Shown piece after piece: positions 24,709 through 33,256 of a stretch of DNA of 64,000 bases. Source of the DNA: MED-G105 sp050331095 (GTDB taxonomy: Bacteria; Pseudomonadota; Alphaproteobacteria; Caulobacterales; Parvularculaceae); the NCBI GenBank assembly GCA_050331095.1, contig JBHJHE010000012.1, positions 124,001-188,000 on the forward strand, in the 5' to 3' direction. The number at the start of each line of letters is the position of its first letter. The stretch's first letter is position 1. The position numbers and the translations under genes are program-made. The notes under the pieces are model-generated. The model did not search any database. It saw only the letters and a program-made list of their open reading frames with translations, and was not told the origin of the DNA.

Positions 24709-25617
24709 TCAATGGCGGCGAAGCCAGTCCCCCACGCGCCGCCGCAACGGATCGACGACGCCGGCGTCCTGAACGGCCCAGTGGTGTTCGAGGCCATCCC
24801 GCAGATCGATCTCGCGCTGCGCGCCCTCTCCCGCCGCTTCGTAAAACGGCCGTAGCGCGCGTTCGATCGCCTCGGCGCCCGTCGGCGAAACTACTTCGTC
24901 GCTCAGCCCGTGGACCAGCAGAACGGCCGCCCGCGGCGCCGACCCGGCGCCGGCCGCCGCGCGAGCGCTCGCATCGGTGCGCCACGCCACGGAACGCGCG
25001 TCGTCCGTCCACGAATACGTGGATCCGGTGACGGCCTCGAAGGCCGCAACGCCGCCTTCGAGGCCGTTCGGCGCATTCAAAACGACCGCGCTGCGGATCC
25101 GGACGTCCCGCTCCGCAGGCGCCAACAGGACGGCGGCGCCGCCGGCCGAGAAGCCGAACAGGGAGACGCCGCCTTCCGCCGGACCGTCGATGCGCGCGTT
25201 CAGCGCCTCGACGACCGCCGAAAGCTCCTCCGCCGCGCCCACGACGACCGGCGCGAAAATCTCCATGCCGTAGTCGCGAGACTGGCGCTCGGGGAGTTCC
25301 GCGAGGCCGCCCGCGGGAAGCCGTTCGCCGAACAGAGGCAAGTCCAGATAAACCTTCACAGCCGGCACGTCGTCGAGAGGCAAGGCCGCCATGAGCGCGT
25401 TCTTTTCGCCCGGCGGCCCGAGCCCATGCCAAAGGATCACGGGCGGGCGCTCGATCTTGTCCGGCACGCGCAAAATAGCGGGCGTTCCGGCAAGCGTCGT
25501 CCGCTCGACCGATACGCCGGGCGCCCCGTTCTTTTCAGCGACGGTCGCGGAAGACGCCGCCGTCGCACCCGGGACGAGGATCGCGAACGCGACAACGATC
25601 AGCAGGCGGATGCGCAT
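24709..25617 (-). CDS. Secreted alpha/beta hydrolase
   Basis: 302 residues. Signal peptide MRIRLLIVVAFAILVPGATA, oxyanion-side VILWHGLGPPGEKN, nucleophile elbow GFSAGG near residue 153, an acid-residue strand LLVHGLSDEVVSP near residue 237 and a likely catalytic His in GLEHHWAVQDAG near residue 280. The fold resembles dienelactone hydrolase or prolyl-oligopeptidase-like esterases. Substrate unknown. The ATG is immediately preceded by a small hairpin (see 25619-25642) with the ribosome site in its loop. Confidence 0.78.
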   Translation of the reverse strand: MRIRLLIVVAFAILVPGATAASSATVAEKNGAPGVSVERTTLAGTPAILRVPDKIERPPVILWHGLGPPGEKNALMAALPLDDVPAVKVYLDLPLFGERLPAGGLAELPERQSRDYGMEIFAPVVVGAAEELSAVVEALNARIDGPAEGGVSLFGFSAGGAAVLLAPAERDVRIRSAVVLNAPNGLEGGVAAFEAVTGSTYSWTDDARSVAWRTDASARAAAGAGSAPRAAVLLVHGLSDEVVSPTGAEAIERALRPFYEAAGEGAQREIDLRDGLEHHWAVQDAGVVDPLRRRVGDWLRRH

Positions 25618-25618
25618 G

Positions 25619-25642
25619 GCCCAACCTTTCGCAACGTTGGGC
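25619..25642 (-). promoter_or_regulatory. Hairpin abutting the hydrolase start codon
   Basis: Minus strand GCCCAAC, loop GTTGCGAAAG, GTTGGGC, ending one base before the ATG at 25617. The only purine-rich ribosome site candidate (GAAAGG) lies in the loop and top of the stem. A perfect 7-bp stem here would be expected to lower translation initiation. Confidence 0.45.
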
Positions 25643-25761
25643 CCGGGTATAGCCGTCGCGACGGGTTGGCGGGAGGCCGCGCGCGGAGGCTCCCCCCCCC
25701 ATTCGCGCCCGCCCCGGCGTCGGCGCCGTCGCCATCTCGGCGGCGAGCCGTTCGAGAGGCC

Positions 25762-26343
25762 TTACGCCTTCGACGGAACGCCGCAGCCGGTCTCGTCGCA
25801 CGCGGCGGACGTGCGGGCCTCGGCGGGAGCCTCGGCCTGCGCCGCCGACGAGAGCGCTTGCGCATCCGCCGGTCGCTCGGCGATGAGCGAGCCGATCTCC
25901 GCGCCGAGGGCGAGGTCGGGCGTGTGGCCGAACTTCAGCTTCCGCAGCCGGCCCTCGCGGTCGATGAGGATCTGGGTCGGCGTGCCCTGCATGGCGTAGG
26001 CGGCCATCGTCCGCGGAACCCCGCCGCCGGGCGACGCGGTGTCGATCGCCACCGGGAACGTCAGCCGGTACTCGTGGAGAAAGGCCTTCAGGGCGGGTTT
26101 CGTCCCTTGCGCCTCATGGTGCTCGAACACCGCGTGCAGGCCGATGACGGCGAGGCTCGCCGGATCGAACGCCTCCGCCGCGCGCTGCGCCTGGGGCAAG
26201 GCGTGGGAGACGCAGCCCGGACAAAGCATCTGAAAGGCCTCGATCAACACGACCCGCCCGCGCAAGTCCGCGAGCGACAGCGGCGCCTCGGCGTTCAGCC
26301 AGTCGGAGACGATAAGTTCGGGAGCCTGACGAAAAGCCGCCAT
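25762..26343 (-). CDS. Thioredoxin-like (TlpA/AhpC-TSA) redox protein
   Basis: 193 residues without a signal peptide. Thioredoxin fold with the active site Cys41-Pro-Gly-Cys44 (FQMLCPGCVSHALP), the cis-Pro loop QGTPTQILIDREGRL near residue 130, and a C-terminal Ala-rich tail with two further cysteines (ACDETGCGVP). CPGC instead of CGPC or CPHC is typical of a redoxin subgroup that may act as a peroxide or disulphide reductase. Runs towards the hydrolase gene with a 144-base gap. Confidence 0.8.
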   Translation of the reverse strand: MAAFRQAPELIVSDWLNAEAPLSLADLRGRVVLIEAFQMLCPGCVSHALPQAQRAAEAFDPASLAVIGLHAVFEHHEAQGTKPALKAFLHEYRLTFPVAIDTASPGGGVPRTMAAYAMQGTPTQILIDREGRLRKLKFGHTPDLALGAEIGSLIAERPADAQALSSAAQAEAPAEARTSAACDETGCGVPSKA

Positions 26344-26574
26344 GAAGATCGGATAGTCGACCGCGCGCCGATCGGGGAGGCGGATCGCCCGATTGTGAAC
26401 GCGGACGCGTCAGGCGCTCGATAACCGGACCAATCGATCGAACGAACGCCCGCCCCGGTGCGAGGCGCCTAATCCCGGGAGCGCGCCATCGCGCGTTCCC
26501 GCGCCCGAACGCGGGGAAGGCGACCGGGCCGCCCAAAATCCCCGCACAGACAATACACGCCTTCCTACGCCCCT
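26344..26574. other. Intergenic stretch, nothing recognised
   Basis: About 230 bases between lpd and the thioredoxin-like gene, both on the minus strand. Only short GC-rich self-complementary pieces are visible (such as GCGCGCCATCGCGCG). It should contain the 3' end of the lpd transcript's terminator region on one side and the promoter of the redox gene on the other, but no clear motif was found. Confidence 0.4.
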
Positions 26575-27999
26575 TCAGATATGGACGACGCGGTCGTACG
26601 CATCGAGGGCGCTTTCGTGCATCATCTCCGACAGGGTCGGGTGCGGGAAGATCGTGTGGAAGAGGTCCTCCTCCGTCGCCTCGAGGGTGCGCGCGAGGCC
26701 GTAACCCTGGATCAGTTCGGTCACCTCCGCGCCGATCATATGGGCGCCTAGCAGCTCGCCGGTCTTCTCGTCGAAAACGGTTTTGACGAGCCCCTCCGGC
26801 TCGCCAAGGGCGATCGCCTTGCCGTTGCCGTTAAAGGGAAAACGACCGACCTTGACCTTGTGGCCGGCGGCCTTCGCCTTCGCTTCGGTGAGCCCGACGC
26901 TCGCGACCTGAGGGTTGGAGTAAGTGCAGCCCGGAATGCGCGTGAGATCGAGCGGGTGGACGGAGTTCAGCCCGGCGATCTTCTCCACACAGATGACGCC
27001 TTCGTGGGAGGCCTTGTGGGCGAGCCAGGGCGCGCCGACGAGATCGCCGATGGCGTAAACGCCGCGCACGCCGGTCTCCAGCCATTCGTTGACGACGACG
27101 TGGCCTTTCTCGACTTTGACGCCCGCGTCTTCAAGGCCAAGGCCCTCAGTATTGCCCGTAATGCCGATAGCGAGGACGACGCGGTCGGCCTCGAACGTCT
27201 CCTGCTCGCCGTCCTTCAGTTTGATCGACGCCGTCACGGTCTGCGCGCCCTTGTCGAGCTTCTCGACCGCCGCTTCGGTGAGGAGGCGGATCCCCGCCTT
27301 GGCGAAGCGTTTCGCGGCGAAGGCCGAGATCTCCTCGTCCTCGGCCGGCAGGATGCGGTCGACCATCTCAACGACCGTCACCTCCGCGCCCAAGGAGCGA
27401 TAGAAACTCGCGAACTCGATGCCGATGGCGCCGGAGCCGATGACGAGCAGGCGCTTCGGCATGACGTCGGGAACCATCGCCTCGCGCGCGGTCCAGACGA
27501 ACTTGCCGTCCGGCTCAAGCCCCGCAGCGGGAATCGTCCGCGCCCGCGCGCCGGTGGCGAGAATAACGTGCTTGGCGCGGACCTGGTCCTCGCCGTCTTT
27601 CGTCTTGACGCTGACGAGCGGAGCGCCGGAGCCGTTCGACGATTTTGCGAGCTTCGCCGCGCCGTCGATGACCTGGATCTTGTTTTTCTTCATGAGATAG
27701 CCGCCGCCGCCGGACAGTTTGCCGGCGATGTCGCGCGAGCGCTTGACGATGGCGTCAAGATCGAACCCGACATTCTCGGCTTTGAGGCCGAACGAAGAGG
27801 CGTGGTTCATGTAGTCGTAGATTTCGGCCGTGCGCAGGAGCGCCTTTGTCGGGATGCAGCCCCAGTTGAGGCAGACGCCGCCGAGATGTTCGCGCTCGAC
27901 GATGATCGTTTTCATGCCAAGCTGGCTCGCGCGGATCGCCGCGACGTAGCCGCCCGGCCCGGCCCCGACGACGCAGACGTCGCAAGCGTGTTCGGCCAT
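26575..27999 (-). CDS. lpd: Dihydrolipoyl dehydrogenase (E3)
   Basis: 474 residues. Reoxidises dihydrolipoamide of the pyruvate and 2-oxoglutarate dehydrogenase complexes with NAD. FAD-binding GAGPGGYVAAIRASQLG at residues 12-28, redox pair Cys43-x4-Cys48 (GGVCLNWGCIPTKALL), NAD-binding GSGAIGIEFASFYRSLG near residue 185 and the C-terminal base His453 in FPHPTLSEMMHE. GGAGGAGAACCC precedes the ATG at 27999. It lies 6 kb from pdhA and 14 kb from pdhC on the same strand. Confidence 0.96.
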   Translation of the reverse strand: MAEHACDVCVVGAGPGGYVAAIRASQLGMKTIIVEREHLGGVCLNWGCIPTKALLRTAEIYDYMNHASSFGLKAENVGFDLDAIVKRSRDIAGKLSGGGGYLMKKNKIQVIDGAAKLAKSSNGSGAPLVSVKTKDGEDQVRAKHVILATGARARTIPAAGLEPDGKFVWTAREAMVPDVMPKRLLVIGSGAIGIEFASFYRSLGAEVTVVEMVDRILPAEDEEISAFAAKRFAKAGIRLLTEAAVEKLDKGAQTVTASIKLKDGEQETFEADRVVLAIGITGNTEGLGLEDAGVKVEKGHVVVNEWLETGVRGVYAIGDLVGAPWLAHKASHEGVICVEKIAGLNSVHPLDLTRIPGCTYSNPQVASVGLTEAKAKAAGHKVKVGRFPFNGNGKAIALGEPEGLVKTVFDEKTGELLGAHMIGAEVTELIQGYGLARTLEATEEDLFHTIFPHPTLSEMMHESALDAYDRVVHI

Positions 28000-28108
28000 G
28001 GGTTCTCCTCCGTCTGTCTTTAGGGCCTTTAGCGCATGGAAAGGGCGGATGGCGCAAGCCGGCGCGCTCGGGCATGCTCCCTCGCACGCCGAAACCGGAG
28101 ACGCCGAC

Positions 28109-29029
28109 ATGGACGTCCTGCGCACGCCCGACGCCCGCTTCGCAGATCTGCCCGACTGGCCGTACGCGCCGCGATATGTCGACGACCTGCCGGGCTTTGA
28201 AGGCCTGCGCATGCATTATGTCGCCGAAGGCCCGGGAGACGCCGCGCCGACGTTTCTCTGCCTCCACGGAGAGCCGACCTGGGCCTATCTCTACCGCAAG
28301 ATGATCCCGCCTTTTCTTGCGACCGGCGGGCGGGTCGTCGCGCCGGACATGTTCGGCTTCGGCCGCTCGGACAAGCCGGTGGACGACGAGGCTTACACGT
28401 ATGAATTTCACCGCCGCGCCCTCCTCGCCTTCGTTGAGCGACTGGATCTGAGGGACGTCTGCCTCGTCGTGCAGGACTGGGGCGGCCTTCTCGGCCTGAC
28501 GCTGCCCCTCGCCGCGCCGGAGCGCTACACGCGACTCATCGTCATGAACACGGCGCTCCCGGTTGGCGAGCCGGCGCCGGAGGGCTTCGCCGCCTGGCGC
28601 GCCTTCAATCGTTCGCAGACGGATCTCGACGTCGCCAAACTGATCGCGCGCGCGACGCCGGTCCTCACGGAGCGCGAAGCGGCCGCCTACGCCGCGCCGT
28701 TCCCGGATCAATCCTACAAGGGCGGCGTGCGTCGCTTTCCGGAGCTCGTGATGCTGAAAGAACCGGGCGCCGACGACCTGCGCCCCGCAGCGGCCGAAGG
28801 CGTCGAGGCGTCCCGCGCCGCCCGCGCGTTCTGGTCGGGGGACTGGTCGGGCGACAGCTTCATGGCCATCGGCATGCAGGACCCGGTCCTCGGCGCGCCG
28901 GCGATGCGCGCCCTCCACGCCATGATCCGCGGATGCCCGCCGCCCCTTGAGATCGCCGACGCGGGCCACTTCGTCCAGGAATGGGGCGATGAGGTCGCCG
29001 CGGCCGCGTTGAAGACGTTCGGGCTGTGA
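28109..29029 (+). CDS. dhmA: Haloalkane dehalogenase (HLD-I, DhlA type)
   Basis: 306 residues. Hydrolyses carbon-halogen bonds of haloalkanes. All DhlA catalytic residues align: nucleophile Asp123 with halide-binding Trp124 (VVQDWGG), cap Trp163 (GFAAWRAF), acid Asp258 (MAIGMQDPVLG) and base His287 (DAGHFVQEWGD), with HGEPTW at 53-58. The cap part VLTEREAAAYAAPFPD is also as in DhlA. GGAG stands 9 bases before the ATG at 28109. It is divergent from lpd and followed by an ArsR regulator. The symbol follows the close DhmA/DhlA subgroup and is tentative; the natural substrate is unknown. Confidence 0.88.
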   Translation: MDVLRTPDARFADLPDWPYAPRYVDDLPGFEGLRMHYVAEGPGDAAPTFLCLHGEPTWAYLYRKMIPPFLATGGRVVAPDMFGFGRSDKPVDDEAYTYEFHRRALLAFVERLDLRDVCLVVQDWGGLLGLTLPLAAPERYTRLIVMNTALPVGEPAPEGFAAWRAFNRSQTDLDVAKLIARATPVLTEREAAAYAAPFPDQSYKGGVRRFPELVMLKEPGADDLRPAAAEGVEASRAARAFWSGDWSGDSFMAIGMQDPVLGAPAMRALHAMIRGCPPPLEIADAGHFVQEWGDEVAAAALKTFGL

Positions 29030-29190
29030 CGACGGCGCCTCGAAAAAGCCGCGCCGTCCGATCGAAACGTCGGCGGATGAAGGCCGGCGAGGCCCTTCAT
29101 TTGCCTAGGATTGCGCGACCGCGTTACATTTCAGACGGTGCGACGCCGACCGCTCCGCCGCCTGTCTCGTTACATCGACAAAATTGATAC

Positions 29191-29553
29191 ATGGAACTTA
29201 CGAACGCCGTTCGCGCCCTTTCCGCCCTCGCCCAGGAAACGCGCCTCAAGGTCTTCCGACTGCTCTTGGAGCACGGGCCCGAGGGCGCGCCCGCGACGGA
29301 GATCGCCGACGCCCTCGGCGTGCGCCAGAATTTGATGTCGAGCCACCTGACGGTGCTCGCGAACGCCGGCCTCACCCGAACGCGGCGCGACGGACGGCGG
29401 GTCTACCACGCGGTCGACTTCGACGCCGCCCGCGACCTCATCGGCTATCTCGTCAAGGATTGCTGCAACGGCGCGCCGGAGCGGTGCGACCCTCTGCTGG
29501 AGGCGATTCTGCCCATGGCGGCGTGCGGCGCGGAGGCCGAGGCGGTTGAATAG
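29191..29553 (+). CDS. ArsR family metalloregulator with CC-x6-C site
   Basis: 120 residues. Winged-helix repressor: RALSALAQETRLKVFRLLLE, then EIADALGVRQNLMSSHLTVL (recognition helix near residue 50) and RRDGRRVYHAVD (wing). Cys91, Cys92 and Cys99 (DCCNGAPERCDP) resemble the As(III)-binding cysteines of the Acidithiobacillus-type ArsR (Cys-Cys-x5-Cys). No arsenic genes follow it here. Two CGTTACAT direct repeats, at 29122 and 29168, lie in its upstream region and may be operators. Confidence 0.88.
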   Translation: MELTNAVRALSALAQETRLKVFRLLLEHGPEGAPATEIADALGVRQNLMSSHLTVLANAGLTRTRRDGRRVYHAVDFDAARDLIGYLVKDCCNGAPERCDPLLEAILPMAACGAEAEAVE

Positions 29554-29604
29554 CCAGAGAACAAACCGCCCTCGTTGAACTCGCCGGTCAATCAAAGGCG
29601 CCGG

Positions 29605-29916
29605 CTAGCGTTCAGTCCACGTCGCCTCTACCTTGCGAGACCGCGGACTAGCCACTATTCGTATCTTCGTTCCCTCGACCACGCGGCATTGTCCGTACTC
29701 GATCTGCCGGGTTCCGTCCGGCTCGTCAGCGTGACCGCCATTCCACGTTTGAATTTCCACACTCACGGTCCCCTCGTCGACATTGCAAATCTCATAACTT
29801 GCGGCGTCGCCCCGGTGAATGACGCGACCCCCGCCATCGACTACGCCCGAGCCCGCCATGGTCGCGCCGCCAGACGCCAGCGTGGCGAAAGCCACGATGA
29901 ATACACCGTTCTTCAT
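29605..29916 (-). CDS. Hypothetical small secreted protein
   Basis: 103 residues: a signal peptide (MKNGVFIVAFATLASGGA), then a beta-rich domain with two cysteines (YEICNVDEGTVSVEIQ and IEYGQCRVVEG) and an Arg/Lys-rich end. AGGGGAATGCAGC precedes the ATG at 29916. It lies downstream of the LuxR-type regulator gene on the same strand, 120 bases away, and may be its target or partner. Base composition is lower in GC than the neighbours. No family recognised. Confidence 0.6.
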   Translation of the reverse strand: MKNGVFIVAFATLASGGATMAGSGVVDGGGRVIHRGDAASYEICNVDEGTVSVEIQTWNGGHADEPDGTRQIEYGQCRVVEGTKIRIVASPRSRKVEATWTER

Positions 29917-30035
29917 GCTGCATTCCCCTAGTAGACGATCCTGAATGGAGAGGAACGTCTTCGCTTCGACATCGTCAAAGAACGAGATCCGCCAAGCGGC
30001 CGCATCACCCAAATGGGGTAGGCCGGACACGGGTT

Positions 30036-31193
30036 TCAGCGTGCGTCGATCGCAGTCGACCCAGCAGCGCAGATTCTCGCCGCCAGGGCGGCCTGGCTAT
30101 GCACGCCAACCTTCTCCATAGCGTGTTTGATTTGTTTACGAACGGTCTCGACGCTTACCCCCCGCCCGGCCGCGATCTTTTTCGCGCCATGTCCTCGGGC
30201 GACGCCGATGGCGACGTCGGCTTCGCTCGCAGTGAGCGCGAACAGATCCATAAGCGTTTGGCCGCAGAATGCATGATTTCTATGCGGATCACGTATCGTC
30301 ATCAGCACAACGCCGCCGGGAACGGCGAAAGCGTCGGCCGCCTCGCGCGCAAGTGGCGTCAGCGAAACGACGTAGGGCGACCCACGCTCATCGAAGATCA
30401 CGCCTTCGCCTGCTCGGCCTGAGCTTACGACGTCATCGAAGCGGCGCGCGATCGGCTCGTCGTACGACCATTGGAGTCCCATCCGGCCGTTCTTCGCGCC
30501 AAGCGCCGCGGACGACGAGAGAAGCCTTTCGGCCATATCGTTCGTAAACAGAATTTCTCCGCGACCGTCGCAGACGGTCACGCCTTCATGCAGCGTATCA
30601 AGCGCTTTTTGCTGGAGCTTCGATTTCGATGCGCCCCAGTTCAGGCGATAAAGCAGCGACGCCGCGCGTTGAATGTCGGGCAGCAGTTCCCTCATCAAAC
30701 TCGTGGCGGCGTCGTCGAACGGGTCCGCGTCTCCATAACGATGAAGCGTAGCGACGGCGATCTGCGGCGTTGAACCCCACGGACGCTTGATCGAGAACGT
30801 ACCCATCAACACGTCGGTCAGCTTGTGTTTTCGAACCAACGGCCACCACGCCGACCGGCGGATCTCGTTTTCGCGACAGAGTTCCAGGCCACTGACGACG
30901 TGACCGGCGGACCAGCCATATCGCTTCAGGTATTCAACGCTCCATGGATCCGCGACGCCCAAATCGTCTTGCGTTTTCGCGATATCATCCATGTCGATTT
31001 TGTAGCTGACCGCGTTCGACACCAGATTCGCGCCGGCGGCCGGGGGCAGGTTGAGGAACATGCCGTCGGACCCGACCATCCTGCAGATCGTACTCAAACT
31101 ATCTGAAAACGTATCCGGATCGTCGAGCGCGCGGTAAATGGCGAGGCGCGTCGCCTGTAACTCGGTATCGATGTCGGCGCGAGCCTTCGCCAT
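30036..31193 (-). CDS. LuxR-type (helix-turn-helix) transcriptional regulator
   Basis: 385 residues. The C-terminal 60 residues are a GerE/LuxR DNA-binding domain: LFALTASEADVAIGVARGHG, KKIAAGRGVSVETVRKQIKH and AMEKVGVHSQAALAARI. The N-terminal 300 residues hold a PAS-like part (residues 205-300, LHEGVTVCDGRGEILFTNDMAERLL split by a variable loop) preceded by a region of unknown fold. No synthase for a homoserine lactone is near. GGAGGGGGAGCGC precedes the ATG at 31193. Codon use is less GC-biased than in the flanking genes, hinting at later acquisition. Confidence 0.8.
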   Translation of the reverse strand: MAKARADIDTELQATRLAIYRALDDPDTFSDSLSTICRMVGSDGMFLNLPPAAGANLVSNAVSYKIDMDDIAKTQDDLGVADPWSVEYLKRYGWSAGHVVSGLELCRENEIRRSAWWPLVRKHKLTDVLMGTFSIKRPWGSTPQIAVATLHRYGDADPFDDAATSLMRELLPDIQRAASLLYRLNWGASKSKLQQKALDTLHEGVTVCDGRGEILFTNDMAERLLSSSAALGAKNGRMGLQWSYDEPIARRFDDVVSSGRAGEGVIFDERGSPYVVSLTPLAREAADAFAVPGGVVLMTIRDPHRNHAFCGQTLMDLFALTASEADVAIGVARGHGAKKIAAGRGVSVETVRKQIKHAMEKVGVHSQAALAARICAAGSTAIDAR

Positions 31194-31411
31194 GCGCTCC
31201 CCCTCCCCAATCCCGCTACGGTAAACGCGGAACAGGTTGCATGGAAGACGGGCGCCGAGCGCCACGGATGAAAACGCTCGTCAAAGGCCAAGAACGACGC
31301 GACGCGTCCGGGGACCAAGCGATCGCTCCCCTAGTTCGAGGAAAACAGGCCGTCTTGGAGGTAGGGCGTGAGCGTCTCTTTACGACAAGGGTCCGCTGTC
31401 GGTCGCTCGCC

Positions 31412-32461
31412 TCACCCCGCCTCAAGCTGCTGGCCGGGCGTCGACCGGGACAGCGCCAGTTCGTCGGCGTTCATGTCCGCCTCAACGCCGGCGAAGAGGG
31501 GCGTCGACAGATAGCGCTCGCCGGTGTCCGGCAGCATACAGAGCACCGTCGCGCCACGGTCGGCCTCGCGGGCGACGGCCATCGCCGTCGCGAAAGTGGA
31601 GCCGCCGGAGACGCCGGTGAAGATCCCCTCGTTCGCGGCGAGTTCGCGCGACCAACGCACGCCGTCGTCAAGCTCGACCGTCAGGAGGCGGTCGATGACG
31701 CCCTTGTCGATCGGCTCCTGGGCGACGAGGGGGATGAAGTCCGGCGTCCAGCCCTGGATCTTGTGCGGGTTCCAGGCGGGATGGCTGCCGGCGGGCCAGC
31801 CGTCGGCGTCACGCGCCTGGGGCCGGCCGTCGGCGAAGAGCGGCGCCTCGCTCGGTTCGCTGACGATGATTTTCGTCTCTGGCCGTTCTTTTTTCAGAAC
31901 CCGGGCGACGCCGGCGAGCGTGCCGCCCGTGCCGTAGCCCGTCACCCAGTAGTCGAGGCGCGCGCCGGCGAAATCCTCGACGATTTCGCGGCCCGTGGTC
32001 GCTTCGTGCATGTCCGGGTTCGCCGGGTTTTCGAACTGGCGCGGCAGGAACCAGTCATTGGCCGCGGCGAGCGCCTTCGCCTTCTCCACCATGCCGTAAC
32101 CGCGCTCGGACGCGGGCGTTAGGATCACCTTCGCGCCGAGGAAGCGCATGAGCCTGCGTCGCTCAACGCTAAATGTCTCCGCCATCGTGACGACGAGCGG
32201 ATAGCCCTTCGCCGCGCACACCATGGCGAGGCCGATGCCGGTGTTGCCGCTCGTCGCCTCGACGACGGTCTGACCGGGCTTCAGGGCGCCGGCGCGCTCG
32301 GCCGCTTCGATGACGCCGAGCGCAAGGCGGGCCTTGACCGAGCCGAGCGGATTGAACGCCTCCACCTTGACGAACATGTCGACGCCGTCCGGCGCGAGGC
32401 GGTTCACGCGCACCGACGGGGTGCGGCCGACCGTTTCGAGAATGCTGTCAAAACGCGCCAT
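31412..32461 (-). CDS. cysK: Cysteine synthase A (O-acetylserine sulfhydrylase family)
   Basis: 349 residues. PLP enzyme making cysteine from O-acetylserine and sulphide. PLP Lys43 sits in NPLGSVKARLAL (usual PGGSVKDR, so two changes beside the lysine), then TSGNTGIGLAMV, the C-terminal phosphate-binding GYGTGGTLAGVARVL and FTGVSGGSTFATA. The length is some 30 residues above E. coli CysK, mostly in a loop near residues 215-245 (DGRPQARDADGWPAG). A related cystathionine-beta-synthase-type activity cannot be excluded. Confidence 0.88.
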   Translation of the reverse strand: MARFDSILETVGRTPSVRVNRLAPDGVDMFVKVEAFNPLGSVKARLALGVIEAAERAGALKPGQTVVEATSGNTGIGLAMVCAAKGYPLVVTMAETFSVERRRLMRFLGAKVILTPASERGYGMVEKAKALAAANDWFLPRQFENPANPDMHEATTGREIVEDFAGARLDYWVTGYGTGGTLAGVARVLKKERPETKIIVSEPSEAPLFADGRPQARDADGWPAGSHPAWNPHKIQGWTPDFIPLVAQEPIDKGVIDRLLTVELDDGVRWSRELAANEGIFTGVSGGSTFATAMAVAREADRGATVLCMLPDTGERYLSTPLFAGVEADMNADELALSRSTPGQQLEAG

Positions 32462-32557
32462 TTCCGTCTCCCTTGTTTTCTCCAGGTCCGATTTTCGCCA
32501 GGTCCAGGCCGGCCCGCGCGCTTGCGCAGCGCGCGCGGGGCGACCATAGCTTGGGGC

Positions 32558-33091
32558 ATGAGCCCTTTAACGCCCACGCCGTTCACGATCGGCGACGTTA
32601 GCGTGCGCGCCGATCTCCGGCCGGGCGACCTCGGTCGCCTGATAGCGCTTCACGGCCGCGCCTACGAGGGCGAAACGACGCATTTCGGCGTGGTTTTCGA
32701 GGCGTACGTCGCAGAGACCGTCGCCGAATACGTCATCGGCAACGCCGCGCGCGGGCGCATCTGGTTCGCCGAGCGCGGGCGCGAACTCGTGGCGACGACG
32801 GCGATGGCCGAACGGCGAGACGGCGCGCGGCGGCGCGGACAATTGCGCTGGATCGTCGCCGACCGCTCAGTACGCGGCATGGGTATCGGCAGGCGTCTCA
32901 TCGACGAGGCGATGGCCTACGCCCGCGTGGAAGGGTTCGACGAGGTCTTCCTCGAGACCACGGAAGGCCTCGACGCGTCGATGGCGATTTACGAGCGCCT
33001 AGGCTTTCAGGTCGTCTCACGCGAGCGCCAGAAGCTTTGGCTGGACGAAAACGTCGTCATCACCATGGCGCTGTCGCTAAGCGACCGTTGA
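32558..33091 (+). CDS. GNAT family N-acetyltransferase
   Basis: 177 residues of the acetyl-CoA-dependent GNAT fold. The acetyl-CoA loop is RSVRGMGIGRRLIDEAMAYA (R-x-x-G-x-G/I-G pattern), preceded by the strand RGQLRWIVAD and followed by FDEVFLETTEG and MAIYERLGFQVV. The layout matches the 'MarR-type fused' GNATs that often act on amino acids. The start at 32558 is chosen because it follows GGGG and gives a complete N-terminal strand. Divergent from cysK; acceptor unknown. Confidence 0.82.
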   Translation: MSPLTPTPFTIGDVSVRADLRPGDLGRLIALHGRAYEGETTHFGVVFEAYVAETVAEYVIGNAARGRIWFAERGRELVATTAMAERRDGARRRGQLRWIVADRSVRGMGIGRRLIDEAMAYARVEGFDEVFLETTEGLDASMAIYERLGFQVVSRERQKLWLDENVVITMALSLSDR

Positions 33092-33107
33092 CCGCCGCTC
33101 ATTGACG

Positions 33108-33141
33108 GTTGACGGCGGCCTCGGACGAGCCCGCCGTCAAC
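33108..33141. terminator. Inverted repeat, likely terminator between convergent genes
   Basis: GTTGACGGCGG (33108-33118) and CCGCCGTCAAC (33131-33141) form a perfect 11-bp stem with a 12-base loop, between the GNAT gene (stop at 33091) and the TonB receptor gene (stop at 33257). No U-run follows, so Rho-independent function is uncertain. Confidence 0.5.
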
Positions 33142-33170
33142 CGGTTTCGGACGGACCCGCGCCCGCCTAA

Positions 33171-33205
33171 AGCATCCCGTCTACTGATTGACTCAATCGG
33201 ATGCT
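33171..33205. repeat. Nested palindromic element
   Basis: AGCATCC (33171-33177) pairs with GGATGCT (33199-33205), and inside it GATTGA pairs with TCAATC around a single C (33186-33198). A wider CTAAAGC/GCTTTAG pair flanks this near 33165 and 33253. The form resembles the short palindromic intergenic repeats common in Alphaproteobacteria. Confidence 0.55.
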
Positions 33206-33256
33206 CTAGATTCCGTGTTGCGAGCGCCTGAGACGCGAAGCTGAACGCATGGCGCT

